Source: Cololabis saira
Lineage: Eukaryota > Chordata > Actinopteri > Beloniformes > Belonidae
Direction of reading: 5' to 3'
NCBI RefSeq assembly: GCF_033807715.1
Contig: NC_084599.1
Span: 31,580,125-31,644,124, forward strand
DNA: 64,000 nucleotides
The position numbers and the translations under genes were made by a program. Positions 10,681 to 22,501 of this stretch are shown piece after piece (positions within the stretch are counted from its first letter, which is position 1; the number at the start of each line of letters is the position of its first letter). The notes beneath the pieces were generated by a model. The model did not search any database, was not told where the DNA came from, and saw only the letters and a program-made list of their open reading frames with translations.

Positions 10681-13019
10681 CATTCCTGCACACATACCAA
10701 CACGTCCCCTGCAATACACATAAAACATGGGATGGTAATGCTCATCTGACATCTCACTGTGCACATACTTACTGTAACTAGAAGACACCACACACGAGTG
10801 GACATGTACGACTGTGTTGGTGTATCCTCCTCAGGAGGGAAGTTTATCATAATTCATGTACCAACCATGTGAAACAGACCATGTATTCTTGCAAGTACTT
10901 TGAACGAAAAGACTCTCACACACACACTGCCCTGTCACCATCAGATCTGCAGTGAGGGCCAGTAAACTTCATTTTTAATGGTTCTGCCAGTTCTTGGTCT
11001 CGGCTGATATTAAAAAAAATCAAAACAGAATTGGACCAATTTCAAAAAAGGGTTCAATTCAGTCGATCCAATTCTTGATTAAAAACATTTCATCCGGTTT
11101 TGGAGGAACATTCATCATGAACAATCATGTAAAAGAAACGTAATACCTTAACTTGGTAAAACCTATTTTATTTCCTTGGTACCGATTGAAATAATAGATT
11201 TAAGACTATGACCTTCCCTTACAGTTAAGAATTGCATCTACGGTGCTCAGGGAAATTCAGTCTAAACTAAACTCAAAATTTTAAAAATGTTGATTCAATC
11301 CAGATCTGATTTCAGCTTGAAAATGCTGTTCATCACAGTCTTACTATGGAAGGACAACGTTTCCCCGGTATCGGTGCCTGTATGTAAGAGGTGCTTTCCA
11401 GAAGGGTGTAAATTCTGATCGCCTCTTTTGTCCATTTCCTTGAGTTGACAAAAAGGCGTAAAAAAGGAGAGACCTTGTGTATGGGATTTTTCTATCTTGC
11501 TTGGGCCAGCATGTGAAGGCCAATGGAATAAAACTGGTGGCACGCTTTTGTGTACAGAATGCCAGTATGCAAGTGTCTGTAATTTACTTGTCTGAGTCAC
11601 TACACCTCCTTCCCTGATTCATCAAACCTTTACCGTGGGACCAGCGCAAGAGACAACATGGTGTAAAGGACAGGGAGACGAAGCAGCACGCACTGCTGAC
11701 TTTGTTGTTGTTGATATTTGCTGTTGTGCAGCTAAAGTTTTCACATAACGATACTGCAACTGCCCATATGTGCAGGAAGACATTATAAGAGAAACATGCA
11801 AACTTGGTTATTTCCAGTGGAGTCTTCAGATGTTTGTACCTGGAGGACAGTTAGCATGCATGGCTGTGTAAAATGCATACACAGTGGGGATTTTTCTTGA
11901 CAGGTTGAAATGATAATGTTGATCCACATTAGTTTCATTTTGAAACAGTATTTTAAAAAGAAACGTGACCAAGCCCCTTTATTAATTCTTAGCTGGGATA
12001 ATAACTGTGATTAAAATTCTATCAATTGTGCAGTACATTGTGGAAAGTTCTGGTCAAAAACCTTGTTTTTTGCTACGGAAAAATGGTTTATAGATACCAG
12101 GTGGTATAATGAAGTTGAGAAGCTTCTTAGGGGAGCTAAAATTTATGCAAAGAGTCCTCTTCTTCACCGCTAGAAATTACAAATCCCAATCTCAATTTGT
12201 TAGGTCAGACATCAAATATTCATAAATCCTCTCATGTTCTGTAAAGTGCTTAGCGAAGCTCCATTCAAACGGCTTGAAGAGATGTTGCCCTTGGCCTGTG
12301 TTGGACTGCAGCCAGTCTGAGCCTCTCTGACCTCTTTACATCTTCTTCTCTCGTTCGTCCATCCATCAAACCATTCACTGATTCAATCAGCCATCCATTC
12401 ATCTCTCCATCCTTCTATTCAGATCTCCATTCATCTCCTCCGCCCTCTGACCCACTTCACTTACAAATGTCTGCGCTGGTGAGAGTGTGTATGTGAGAGG
12501 CAGTGAGTGATGAGAAAGTGAGAGACAGGATGATGGAGGAGAGGAGAGCAGATGAGTTTTTTTGAGGTTACAAACTGGCAAGGCAATGAAAATGATTATG
12601 TATCTATATAGAGAATAAGAGTGAAACTGGGGAGTAGGTTTAATATTTGCTTAATATTAATGTTGCATCTATTTCTTATACAGTTACGTCAGATTCGGTT
12701 TTAATTTTTTTTGCCAAAATCCACCACCACGATGGATTTAAACAGAAAAAAACAACCATAAAAATGTGATCAAAGTGTAAACTTACAACTTTAATGTAAG
12801 TGATTTCACAAAAACTGTATTTTTTGTAATGATTATAGCTATTTTTAAGCAAAATATTTATATATAATAGGTTCAAAAGCATTTGGACACAGTGGTAAAT
12901 AAATAGAATCATAATTTTAAATACTTGGTTGAAAATCCTCTGTAGTCAGTTACTGTCAGAAATCTTAAGTATATTCTTGAAGTTACTTGAGATGACATTT
13001 GTCATGATTTGGTGTTATA

Positions 13020-13372
13020 TATAAATAAAGCTGAACTGAATTGAACTGCCGTGATGGGGGCAACAGCTCTGGGAAAGAAGCTGTTTCGCAGTCTGCTGGT
13101 TCTTGTTTTTAATGTTCGGAATCTTTTCCCTAATGGGAAGCGGACAAACAGTCTGTGTCCTGGATGAGTGGGATCTCTGGCGATGCTGCTGGCCTTTTTC
13201 CTCAGCTGGCTAGCATAGACAGACTCCAGGCTGGGAAGTTTTGCACCCACAATCCACTGTGCAGTCTTTACAATGCGGGCCAAGTCCCTTCAGTTTCCAG
13301 CGGTGCAACTGGAAAACCAGACCGTGCTGCAGTAGCACAGAGTGCTGTCAACCGTACTCCTGTAGGTTAAGA
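13020..13372 (-). pseudogene. LINE reverse transcriptase C-terminal remnant
   Basis: On the minus strand the sequence reads TYRSTVDSTLCYCSTVW, LARIVKTAQWIVGAKLPSLE, then DPTHPGHRLF and LKTRTSRLRNSFFPRAV. This matches the C-terminal region of fish non-LTR retrotransposons, where the line 'THPGH-LF...KTRT-RL-NSFFP-A' ends the polyprotein. A stop lies between the first two blocks and the reverse transcriptase core is missing, so the copy is 5'-truncated and dead. The AT-rich tail near 13020-13045 (TATAAATAAAGCTGAACTGA) resembles common fish LINE/SINE tails. The clade (CR1/L2/Rex1 group) is inferred. Confidence 0.8.
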
Positions 13373-13648
13373 TCAGGTGACAGTCCATCTACGAATATCG
13401 TATTTCTTTGCCTGCAAAACGTTTTGAGCTGCTTTTGCAGTGTGCTTAGCGTCCTTATCTGTCTGCAATGGTTGGTTTTGTAACGTTCGGCTGAATATGA
13501 GCAGAGCATATCCCCCTATATGCCTCAGAATCCATCTTGCTACTTATGTCAGCAGTCACATCATCAATAAACACAAGTGGACCTGTCCCAATGGCAGCCA
13601 TACATGCTTATACCATGACACTGCCACCACCATGTTTGACATATGATG

Positions 13649-14307
13649 TAGGGATGCAAATTATCGATTATTTCATTAATTGACAGTTGATAACCTTATC
13701 GATCGATCATCGATTAGTTGATAAGCGGCGTTTTTCCCCCATCTGAGATACAAACATAATTTTTTTTGCTTATATAAAATACAAAGGACATTTTAATGTA
13801 TTCCTTAATCAAATATTTATTTGATACAAAAGTAACAAAAAGACATTTTTGTACCACAAGGAATATAATATAAAGTGCACTTCAAGGCTATTAGTAGTAG
13901 CAGCAGCCATAATAGTGTCATTTGAAATTTCAAATTTTAAGTTCTAGTTACGTTTTAAGTTAGAGTTTCTGCAGTGTTCAAAATAAAGTTATGAGACCTG
14001 CTGTATTGGAGCACATTTTCTTTTAGTTAAAACTGTAGCGGGGACAGATGTTTAGAGAAACCTATGTATGTACCGGGTGAAGGCTGATTTATGGTTCCGC
14101 GTTACAACAACGCAGAGCCTACGCCGTAGGCTACGGCGGCGGCTCTGCGCCGTTGTGTCGCATTAAATGTGGTCCGGGCGTAATACCAGCTGGTGAAATT
14201 AAACGAAAAAAATAAATAAATAAATAGATTAATTGTAATCGTTAATTTTAATCGGGTAATTTCATAACGGCAATTAATCGAAAATCGATTAATTGTTAAC
14301 ATCCCTA
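13649..14307. mobile_element. hAT-type nonautonomous element with ATCGATTA-rich ends
   Basis: A 659-bp element beginning TAGGGATGCAAATTATCGAT and ending GATTAATTGTTAACATCCCTA, with imperfect inverted ends (TAGGGATG/CATCCCTA). It is flanked by an exact 8-bp duplication ATATGATG at 13641-13648 and 14308-14315. No transposase frame is present. It contains the motif GCTGATTTATGGTTCCGCG at 14083-14101, followed by a GC-rich hairpin. This block also occurs in three other places in the window and is probably a nested or captured piece. Confidence 0.88.
14083..14160 (+). repeat. GCTGATTTATGGTTCCGCG block, copy 1
   Basis: A block of about 78 bp with GCTGATTTATGGTTCCGCG, GCAGAGCCTACG, then a palindromic CGTAGGCTACGGCGG stretch. 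It sits inside the hAT element. Related copies are at about 27228-27308 (reverse), 36942-37021 and 49751-49810. The sequence looks like the end of a Harbinger-type MITE, but neither end could be defined here. Confidence 0.65.
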
Positions 14308-14530
14308 ATATGATGTGGTATGCTGTGGAAAGAGTTGTCCCTTTCCCTCGTCATACTTTTCCCATCATTCTGATGGAAGTTTATCTTGGTTTTTGCTGAT
14401 CCAAAGGACCTGATCCAGGAGCATGTGTAACTGGTGAGTTTCTGCGCTGTGCTGGTTATTGACTTGCCGTGACGCAGTAATCTGTCGGAGAAACAGTTTA
14501 TTTGCAGAGAACAACAAAAAGAAAAAGAGA

Positions 14531-14935
14531 AACCACCATGTAAATCTGCCCGCTCCAGTTCCTCTCCTACAGGAGAATTGTACAAAAAGTCCATATTTGC
14601 TACGCTGAAGCAATATACATCTTCTTCACAGTATTGTACACTTGCATTCATCTATACATACCTGAGAGCAACAAAGAAAAAAAGAACAACCACCATGTAA
14701 ATCTGCCCGCTCCAGTTCCTGCACAAATGAAACAGAACAAAAATGAAGATGAACGGTGAAGCCCGGAATATATCTCCACAGCCATCAGTATGTTACCATC
14801 ATCACATCATCACCGAGATGGTTCGATTATAGGAGGAAAGATTCACACAAAAAGTATAAGAAATAATAGGATGACAGGGATTAAATGATGATGGCAGCCA
14901 CCTCTCCTACAGGAGAATTGCACAAAAGGGGAGGG
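14531..14935 (+). repeat. local duplications (CTGCCCGCTCCAGTTCC unit)
   Basis: A segment with ACCACCATGTAAATCTGCCC, then GCTCCAGTTCC and TCTCCTACAGGAGAATTG, lies at about 14531-14581. Its first part recurs at 14689-14720 and its last part (CCTCTCCTACAGGAGAATTG) at 14901-14921. Two sub-blocks of one unit are therefore scattered over 400 bp, which suggests duplication followed by rearrangement. The protein-like frames over this region on the minus strand have no known domain. Confidence 0.7.
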
Positions 14936-17545
14936 GCTCCGGGGGCCTAAGAAATTTATGAAGGGGTACCAAGAAGAAGAATCAGGAAGGAAGGCTTATA
15001 ACTGAATGTGAAATGCAGTGATTTTTAGAGATCCCTCTAGGTATGTTAACACTTGAACAGATTTTGTGTAATTAGGTACAAGTTGTCCAGGTTACACATG
15101 GGTGATGTTCTTCCTGTTCTTAAATGTTAGCAGTGGGTTTCACCTTGTTTTAAACCTTCAGTGCTTGCATTCATTAAGCCGTCTCTTGATTGTAGATATT
15201 GACACTGATATACTCTACCGACCCCCTCTGAGGTAATATTGACTTCTATTGATGTTGTGAAAGGCCTTTTCCTTTACCAAGGAAAGGATCTCATAAATAT
15301 CCAAGTCTTCTGTGGTCTTCCAGACCTTTTGATGTTGAGCTCAACAGTGCTTTTATTCTTCCTTTCTTATAATACCAGTTCATTACTTGATATCAACTCA
15401 AGTTCTTTTACCTGCTACATTTCTCTTTAGGTTATGAGGAAATGGACCACGCCTGGCCAACTTCTTTTCGGTCAATAGCCCAAATACTTTGACCCCTTGA
15501 AAATTGCTGTAATTCCTAAATGCTGAATGCCATATTACTGTGAAACCTCTTAAAGAAAGTCTACACTTTGATTGCATCTCCATATCAGTGGCGTAAAAAA
15601 GCACCTGCTGCCCCTAATTGAGTGAGATGGTTTGCAGTGCAGCCAATCTCTTCTTCTCCAGCCACTATGATAGAATCCCATTGGTATTTTTGTTTCAATT
15701 CATTCATTTATTTAGTAACTGCATCTTTAGCTTGCGTATCAATGGACCTGGAGTTTCAGACACCGGGCCTGAGTGTCATCAGCACACACCCCCTGGGCTG
15801 ACTGATTTCTGCCTGGAGTTTTCAGCCATCCTCATGCCCACGTTACACCTTTCCACAATGCCACTTCCTGCAACACTTATTTTTCCCCCGTTATTCTTCT
15901 GTTACCACCTCACTGAATGGTACATCTGCAGAACCAGCTGTTCTGCCTCTGTGTCATTGAGACATTGGGGCTACATACAGTAGGTGGAAAAAACTGTCCG
16001 TGTGAGTGGGGCTTACTTGTTGGGGGTGATCTTTATTCAATAACTGTTTGATCTTAATGTTAAAGTTGAATGGCGTGACTAATATCTATATGTTCTGATA
16101 CACAGACTCATAAGGAACCGTGTACAAATAGGTTTGTCTTCTTCAGACACGATTCCTGCTGAACGTAAATTACTCCAACTATTACAACATGTAGCAGTAA
16201 GTGGTGTCGACATGGAGGAGAAAGGATGAATTCAGGGAATAATTAGCATAAAAATGGATCAAGACTTAATGTAAGCTGTTTGAAGCAACAAAAGAATGAT
16301 ATTTGGTGAAAACAAAACCACAATTTTTAAAGGGATTTAATAAATGCCTGGAAAGGAACAAGTTAGAAACTGATCTGTACCTGTAGAAGTCATTAGTACT
16401 GTAATAGCTAGTTACCTCCAGAAGAGGGAAGCATCATATTGTCATCCCAAGAGATCAGACGTACCGTCAGCTCCTTTTTCAAAAGACCTGCCACACCCCA
16501 TCTTTGATGTTTTTTTGTATCTTTTCATGTGTGAAAATTTACACTACAATTTACATCAGACACTTTTGTTTGAGGTGTCAGGGGAATGCTGTTCAAAGTC
16601 AGTGATTGCATTATCCTGGGGGGCGAGAAGATGAAACCAGAGACTTCAAAACATGAAACTAAGTGCATCTGGTGCAAACCTACCCAAACCACAGCATACA
16701 TCACCCTCATCCTGTACAACGAGCAGCGCAGGCATATGCCTCAGGTGTCAGTGTCATTATGGGTGTGATTATGTGCCCGTGTGAAGGAGAAAGAGATGTT
16801 AAAATGACGCAGGAATGCAGACAGTTTAATTCTTCCATCCATCTCAGAGATAAGTTTGCATGTGTGCGTCACACCAGAGATTCTTTCAACTGCATGGACA
16901 AGAGACGGAAGAATGAATCTCAGCCGAGTCCGTGTGTGTTACCATTGGCAGCCCCGCAGTAACCGACGGCAACAGCAGAGCAGCATTGTCAGTACGGCGC
17001 TGGTGATTTATGTCTGTCGCTCTCCAGCTCTTATTAAATGTCACTCAGTCACACCTCTCCGAGTCGTTTGTGGCACAGACTCTGCAATATTATCATCTGG
17101 TGTCAAGCGCACACAGCAGCCCGGCAGTCTGTAGTCTTCTCAATAACTCACTCAGAGCAGTGACGGTTTCCAGCACATTCACCGGGACGGAAGATAGCCA
17201 ACAAAAGAAGTCGCTTTAGATATGCAGATACTGTTATTACCATCTTCTGCTGCTTAAACAGGGTTTTGCATTCACCAAATGGAAATAATGAATAGCTGAG
17301 AGGAAATGATTCTCTGTAACTTCAAAAAGCCTTGAATTTAAGTTTCTAATACATCAGTTGAACCGTATGTTATTTCTGCAGTAAAGAAGTTAAGCAAGTT
17401 GATTAAAAAGAAAAATCAGAGATTTGATGTTCATCCATTCTGAACTTGTATTTATTCATTCTTTTTTATTTTTACTCATTTAATGTAATCCATGTTGAAT
17501 GTTAAATGAAACACTCACCTCCAGTCTCTATAAAAGCATTGGCTG

Positions 17546-17597
17546 CAGAAACAGGGACATATCTGTTGAGGTTTCAGCAGATATGTCGCTGTTTCTG
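17546..17597. other. 20-bp stem hairpin with 12-nt loop
   Basis: The left arm CAGAAACAGGGACATATCTG (17546-17565) pairs with the right arm CAGATATGTCGCTGTTTCTG (17578-17597) with a single mismatch. The loop is TTGAGGTTTCAG. Further partial pairing is possible outside (GGCTG/CAGC-like). It is intronic to the glypican gene. The shape would suit a microRNA precursor, a small MITE core or a template-switch product. I do not recognise the sequence as a known microRNA. Confidence 0.6.
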
Positions 17598-19547
17598 GAG
17601 CTGCCGCAGTCTTGTTACAAACTACAGATAAGTGCATAAAACCCACACTGAGCCTCTGTCTGCTTCTTAGTCTGTTCACTGTGGATTTTGTGCTCAAGAC
17701 CCATGACTACATTATTAATTAACACATTAAATGGTCATACTCACATGAATGAACTCCAAGTTGCATTACCTGGCAATGTATCTGGAATTACCAATATCTT
17801 TTAGAGGCAAAAAAGAAACCATCCTGGTGCTGTAGCTTCAGCTCAGAGGCTACCTTATTTTACATTATTGATTACATGCTTGTGTTTATTTTTGTCATAG
17901 ATTTGACCCAGATGTTACTGACTTCAGTTGTTTCAGAAAGATAACTGACTCCACTTTTACTTGTTATTTTTGAACGTGCCCCTTTGACCTAAAGATCTAT
18001 GATGCAAAACCACAAAAAAAGTCTCAGCCCTTCTTCCACACAGAGATATATTACACTGATTTGCATATTTCAAACTGATATTGAGAAGGTCACGTAATAT
18101 GAAACCCATCCTTTTGTTAAAGTTGTTTTCCTACAACTACCTGATTACGAGGATGCGATTTACATACTTTCTGCTTTTTCCGTCTTCAGTCTCCCGTTTT
18201 ATATTTACCACTAAGCTTCGAGATTCATTAGAGGAGATAATAGCAATACTCACCACCACATTTTTCATGATTAGCTCTGTTACTTTTCCCTTACGAAACA
18301 CAATAACCCTGGGTGTTTGTTTGCGGATGAATGTTGGGAAAAAATGCCATATTGTGTCTTTCTTTCTATGTCCTTGAATAAATAACACATTAAGGGTTTG
18401 TGTATTCCTAAAATCATCTGCATAGCACATCTAAAACCTTAAAAGATTTGTATTCTTTTGTAGCTTCAAAGCTACAATAACGGCCTCGTACTGCAGTTGT
18501 ATTCACACGCTTTCACGCTACGCAGCCCTGTAATTAATGAAGAGGGGCAAATTTCAAGCTTTAATGAGGATAAAAGAAAACATGAAATATGCCACAATAT
18601 TTGTGAGGTGTTGACAGCAACAGATGCTTTAGATGTGTGGGGGTGAAACCGTTCTCTGAATTCTTCGGGTCTGTGGAATGTTGGGGTTTCCCCGTTGGGA
18701 AGGAGGTTGCGGCTTTTAATTGGGCTCTTTATTTATTCCTTATTTTCATCCCCACTCATCACTATCCTTCTCTCATGTCCTCCTCTTCCTCTGCCATCTC
18801 ATGTGTTCCAACGTTTGCTGCTTTTGGTTTTAGAAAGTCCTTTCAGGGGGGAGCGGGGGGTTGTATATCTTTTATTACATGTGCTAATGTGTTTACACGC
18901 AGCCCAATATCCTGTTATTAAGTAGAAAAGCTCTGTTCTGGACATGTTGATACCTGAATCATTTCCTGTTTTTCTCAGGCGGTCGCTCTCTCTGATCCCC
19001 GTGTTACAATAAAAGCAGATTCAAATCCTTAGATATACAGAGATTAGCCGAAATTCACCTTTTGATCTTTTGCTGTTCACTGATGCATCTTGAGAATCGG
19101 TCTCACCGTTTTCCATGGTGAAAGTGGTCACATCCTTTGTTTAATTTACAATATTGAAAAAGATTCATGCGATAACACATATGATAAAGTAAGATGTATT
19201 CATGTGCCAGTCAAGCTACTGCATGTGGCCTGATAACTTCACTTCATGCGTAACGTAATAACCAGTGATCAGAAAGAGCAAACAGTGAGTTCACATTGGC
19301 AGGAAAACATAAAACATTGCTGCAATACATCTCACTATAAAGCACAAGAGCAAAGATGGTGATAATTCTATTTGTCATAGTTAAAATTGTCCCCAGTATA
19401 ATGCCAAATTTATACTATTCAGCTGATAAAATTTATTTGCCAGAGTGCTTGCTTATTTCCACACTTCTTCATGGTGTTTTTGCGTCTCTCATTTTTCCAG
19501 GAGAATCTGTAATCTTGTCCTTACTGAAATTAAAGATACAACTCTTG

Positions 19548-20445
19548 GGGCCTGATTTTACTAAAGGTTTGCGTGCGTAAAAACGTGTGCAAACTTGACA
19601 TCACCCGCAAACCAATGTGCAAGCTGATCTACTAACAGCGTGCAAAGAGGACTGCGCCTCTCAAATGAGCAAAATAGCACACGCTGTTCATTTAGTACTT
19701 TTGCCCTGATTAATAATCAATATGGGGCGTAACCGCCAGAAAGCGCTAAATACTGGGAGGGGAAAATGCAAATAAGTCCATTTACCACACGCAATGAGAT
19801 TTACCAAGCCTGAAAGTTTTTGCGGGGATTGTGATTGCGTCTGTATTTAATACGTTCGAAAGGAAGGGGCTAATCTGCCCAGCATTACGCACCGATGGCT
19901 GCTGTTATTGTGGCAAGGAGGCGACATCGCCAAGGTCAAAGAATACGCAGAGAGAGAGTCTTTATTCTGCTGCATGCTATTTTAAAAATGGTTGCACAAG
20001 TTTTATTAAAGGCCACTTTTTCTTTAGATCTTCGCCTTATATCTTGCCACCTTCTTTTAACCTCATCTGCCGTTCTTTTTGTCTTACCAACTGCATTTAT
20101 TCTATCGCAGATTTTCTCCCATATTGCGTTTCTTTTGGTAATGTTTAAATTTCTTTGCTGTAGTTCATGAATGTGTTTATTTGCCTCTTCCACTAATATC
20201 TCTAACTCCAACTCGTCAAATTTCATTTTGCGCTTGCGACTATCCTGCTTTCCATCCAGACTCTCCATGGCGCAAACCCGAAGACACGCAACACCTCATT
20301 TAAATACTGCGGTTTGCACCTGTTATCAATTGCGCAAGCATTCTTAGTTGATCACCCGCAAAACACACAACAACAGCACGTGCAAACTTTTTCAGTGCAC
20401 ACGCAATTTAGTACTCTTTATTTAGGATCTTAGTAAATCAGGCCC
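19548..20445 (-). mobile_element. PIF/Harbinger-like element with Myb-like ORF
   Basis: An 898-bp element with ends GGGCCTGATTTTACTAA and TTAGTAAATCAGGCCC, flanked by a 3-bp repeat TTG at 19545-19547 and 20446-20448. Inverted ends with a 3-bp target duplication, plus a Myb/SANT-like frame, point to the PIF/Harbinger superfamily, whose autonomous members encode a DDE nuclease and a Myb-like DNA-binding protein. The nuclease is absent, so this copy needs another element to move. Subterminal GCAAAC/GTTTGC words are repeated in both orientations. Confidence 0.82.
19936..20268 (-). CDS. Myb/SANT-like DNA-binding protein, transposon-encoded, truncated
   Basis: A 110-codon open frame starting at ATG (20266-20268) inside the Harbinger-like element. 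It begins MESLDGKQDSRKRKMKFDEL, with basic residues resembling a nuclear localisation signal. It then carries a helix-rich stretch with NAIWEKICDRINAVGKTKRT and EVKRRWQDIRRRSKEK. The spaced tryptophans and the RT..EVK.RW pattern match the Myb/SANT-like domain of Harbinger accessory proteins. Those are normally two to three times longer, so this one lacks the C-terminal half, either through a stop or because an intron follows. I infer that it is a transposon relic and not a host gene. Confidence 0.6.
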   Translation of the reverse strand: MESLDGKQDSRKRKMKFDELELEILVEEANKHIHELQQRNLNITKRNAIWEKICDRINAVGKTKRTADEVKRRWQDIRRRSKEKVAFNKTCATIFKIACSRIKTLSLRIL

Positions 20446-21298
20446 TTGGTGTGCAGATTTAATATATAAATTGGTGAACCTTCAAAAAACTGTTTTGGAC
20501 AGACATATCTCACACAGCCAGTCCATCAGCATTTATCTGAGACTAGATGTCAGAGATCGATGTCAGATTCAATAAACCCAAAATTAAAATCAGATATGGG
20601 TGAAATCCTAATTTTATAAGGGGGAAAAAAGGCCTTTACAAAAACATTGCTGTTTATCATTAGGATTATGTGTTTTAACACATGATCTGAGTAAGAAAAT
20701 AAGAACTTGAAAGCATAATTAAAGGCTCCGTGGGCTTTACGATGATTCTGGTGGGATCTGATCCCAGACCAGCAGGGTCAGAATGACTCCACGGGACAGA
20801 ATTGTCACCACCACACAACTTTTCAACATCAGTAGAGCCATTATAGACTAATCCACCGTGTGTCTTCTCTTTGGTTCCCACAATCGTTTTTCCCTGCCGC
20901 CATAGCCAGAGTGCGGTTGTGCATGTGAGGGTGTGGACTGTGGCGGTTTCTGAGCTGGTGGCTGATTGTGTTAGCGGGCAAAGCTGTTTGGGAACATGAG
21001 AAAATGTGACTCATTTTTTTAGTTTTTCACTCAATCAATCTTCCTTTTGATCAGCTCAACAACCCAAACAAGTGAAATGATGTGATACTTTCTCACAGCC
21101 CAGTACAGAAAGAGGTATCAGTCTGCGAGGCTATGTGCTATCTGCTTTCAGAGTACTCCACCCAATTAATCAGAAACAACCTCGGGGACACAAACAGTCA
21201 TAGGAATTTGAAATGTGTGAGTGAATGTGATTGGACTTCATCCACATTCCAGTGAATGTATTTATCTTCCATAATAAAAGCATGGTAAACTCACTTTC

Positions 21299-21590
21299 TT
21301 TCGAAGGTCCAGGTTCGAATCCCGGCTGAGGGCCTTTCTGTGTGGAGTTGCATGTGCTCCTGTGCTTGGACAGGTTTTCCCTGGGGGACCCCACAGTGCA
21401 AAAACATGACTCCAAATTGCTCATAGTAATGAGTGTGAGTGTATTTGGTTGTCTGCTTGTGGTCCTCGTGATGCACTGCTCACATGTCCAGGGGAGACTC
21501 CTCCCTTTTCCCCATGGAGATCTGCGATAGGCTCCGGCAGTCCCCCGGGACACGGAGTATGAAGACCAAGTTCAGATGATGGATGGATGT
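21299..21590 (+). mobile_element. tRNA-derived SINE, 5'-truncated
   Basis: A B-box-like GGTTCGAATCC lies at 21312-21322, followed by CTGTGTGGAGTTGCATGTGC and a 3' part GATCTGCGATAGGCTCCGGC that ends in ATGGATGG at 21579-21589. This order, a tRNA-like RNA polymerase III promoter followed by a LINE-like tail with ATGG repeats, is typical of fish SINEs. The A box is not recognisable, so the copy is truncated or decayed at its 5' end. The same tail type occurs alone at 25176-25304. Confidence 0.75.
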
Positions 21591-21598
21591 GTTGAGCC

Positions 21599-22078
21599 TA
21601 GGGTTGCCACCCGTCCCGTAAAATACGGAATTGTCCTTTATTTGAGAAAAAAATGTTGCGTCCCGTATTGAACTAATACGGGACACGATTTGTACCGTAT
21701 TTTCATTAACTTTTACACCATATTCTAGTTGAATTATTGAAATAAATTAACCTTTACACCATATTCTAGTTGAATTATTGAAATAAATTAACTTTTACAC
21801 CATATTCTTCACCTGTAGGCTATATTATACATCTGGGCTGATGTAGACATACATAGCATAGGAGGATATTTCAGTTGCTAGTACGGTTGTCTGTCTGTAC
21901 AGTCATGCAAGTTCAATGCTATTAAAGCACTTTAAACTTTAAATCAAAGCATTTAGTTTTTTCATATAAAATAAACACATTTTTATTCAGTTTAGAAGTT
22001 TTGGGGCTTTTTTTTTGGCTCCTGCGCTGCTGAAATCAGGGCGTCCCTTATTTCTATTTCTGAAAGGTGGCAACCCTA
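21599..22078. mobile_element. hAT-type MITE (TAGGGTTGCCACC ends)
   Basis: A 480-bp element with inverted ends TAGGGTTGCCACC and GGTGGCAACCCTA, flanked by an exact 8-bp duplication GTTGAGCC at 21591-21598 and 22079-22086. It inserted directly at the 3' end of the SINE. There is no coding potential. Subterminal sequence CCCGTAAAATACGG with CCCGTATT and AATACGGGAC forms further internal hairpins. Confidence 0.9.
21710..21808. repeat. 41-bp tandem repeat, about 2.4 units
   Basis: The unit starting TTTTACACCATATTCTAGTT occurs at 21710-21750 and 21751-21791, and 17 bp of a third copy follows. It lies wholly within the hAT MITE. One base differs between the first two units (CTTTT versus CCTTT). Confidence 0.92.
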
Positions 22079-22380
22079 GTTGAGCCTATTGTGGAGACAT
22101 GCGATTCAGAAGAAAGTCTCCATCGTGTAAATAATTAAATGCATGTGAAAGGGCAAGTTATGTAAGATTATGCATAGAATAGTGTCAGGATAAAGTGTTT
22201 GAAGTTGTTTAAAGTAAAGACCTCTAAAGTAACGAACGCATGACATGAATCTCAACATTCTACCTGAACGCAGCAGTATCACGTCTGTGTAACAACGTGT
22301 GTTGGAGCAATGCACAAGTGCACAGTAACAAAATGGAGCAGAAGCACTGCATGTCCATCTCATGTTCCATCTGTCTGTAG

Positions 22381-22501
22381 CTATGCAGGTCGTGTTGTTG
22401 GCAGCTCTTTAGAGGCCCAGAGGGAGAACCCAGAGATGCTTGTCCGTAATGCAGACACTGTCCTGAAGGGGGCCAAGCAGAGACTGGAGCAGCTAACAAA
22501 G
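22381..22501 (+). CDS. gpc5: glypican-5-like, RVVGSSLEAQRENPE exon
   Basis: This 121-bp exon lies between CTGTCTGTAG at 22371-22380 and a GTAAAT donor at 22502. One base completes the Ser codon from the previous exon and 40 codons follow, ending in phase 0. The peptide is YAGRVVGSSLEAQRENPEML followed by VRNADTVLKGAKQRLEQLTK. It matches the GPC5 segment YTQRVVGNGIKAQSGNPEVK and the IIDKLKHV helix. It forms the last helix of the folded domain before the stalk. Confidence 0.93.

Larger units (their letters stand above)
8349..22380 (+). other. gpc5: gpc5 intron, 14 kb, mobile elements only
   Basis: Intron with donor GTATGC and acceptor ATCTGTCTGTAG. Its contents in order are a CA repeat near 10.6 kb, a LINE tail (13.0-13.4 kb), a hAT element (13.6-14.3 kb), a local duplication (14.5-14.9 kb), a hairpin (17.5 kb), a Harbinger-like element (19.5-20.4 kb), a SINE (21.3 kb) and a hAT MITE (21.6-22.1 kb). 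The stretches 8349-13000, 15000-19540 and 20450-21290 hold no gene I can support. The GC-richer 9760-10240 may be part of an old repeat, but I could not find its ends. Confidence 0.75.

Noticed and set aside
21300..21340. A genuine tRNA gene
   Set aside because: Only a B-box-like GGTTCGAATCC is present, with no cloverleaf or A box. The ATGG-tailed body shows a SINE.
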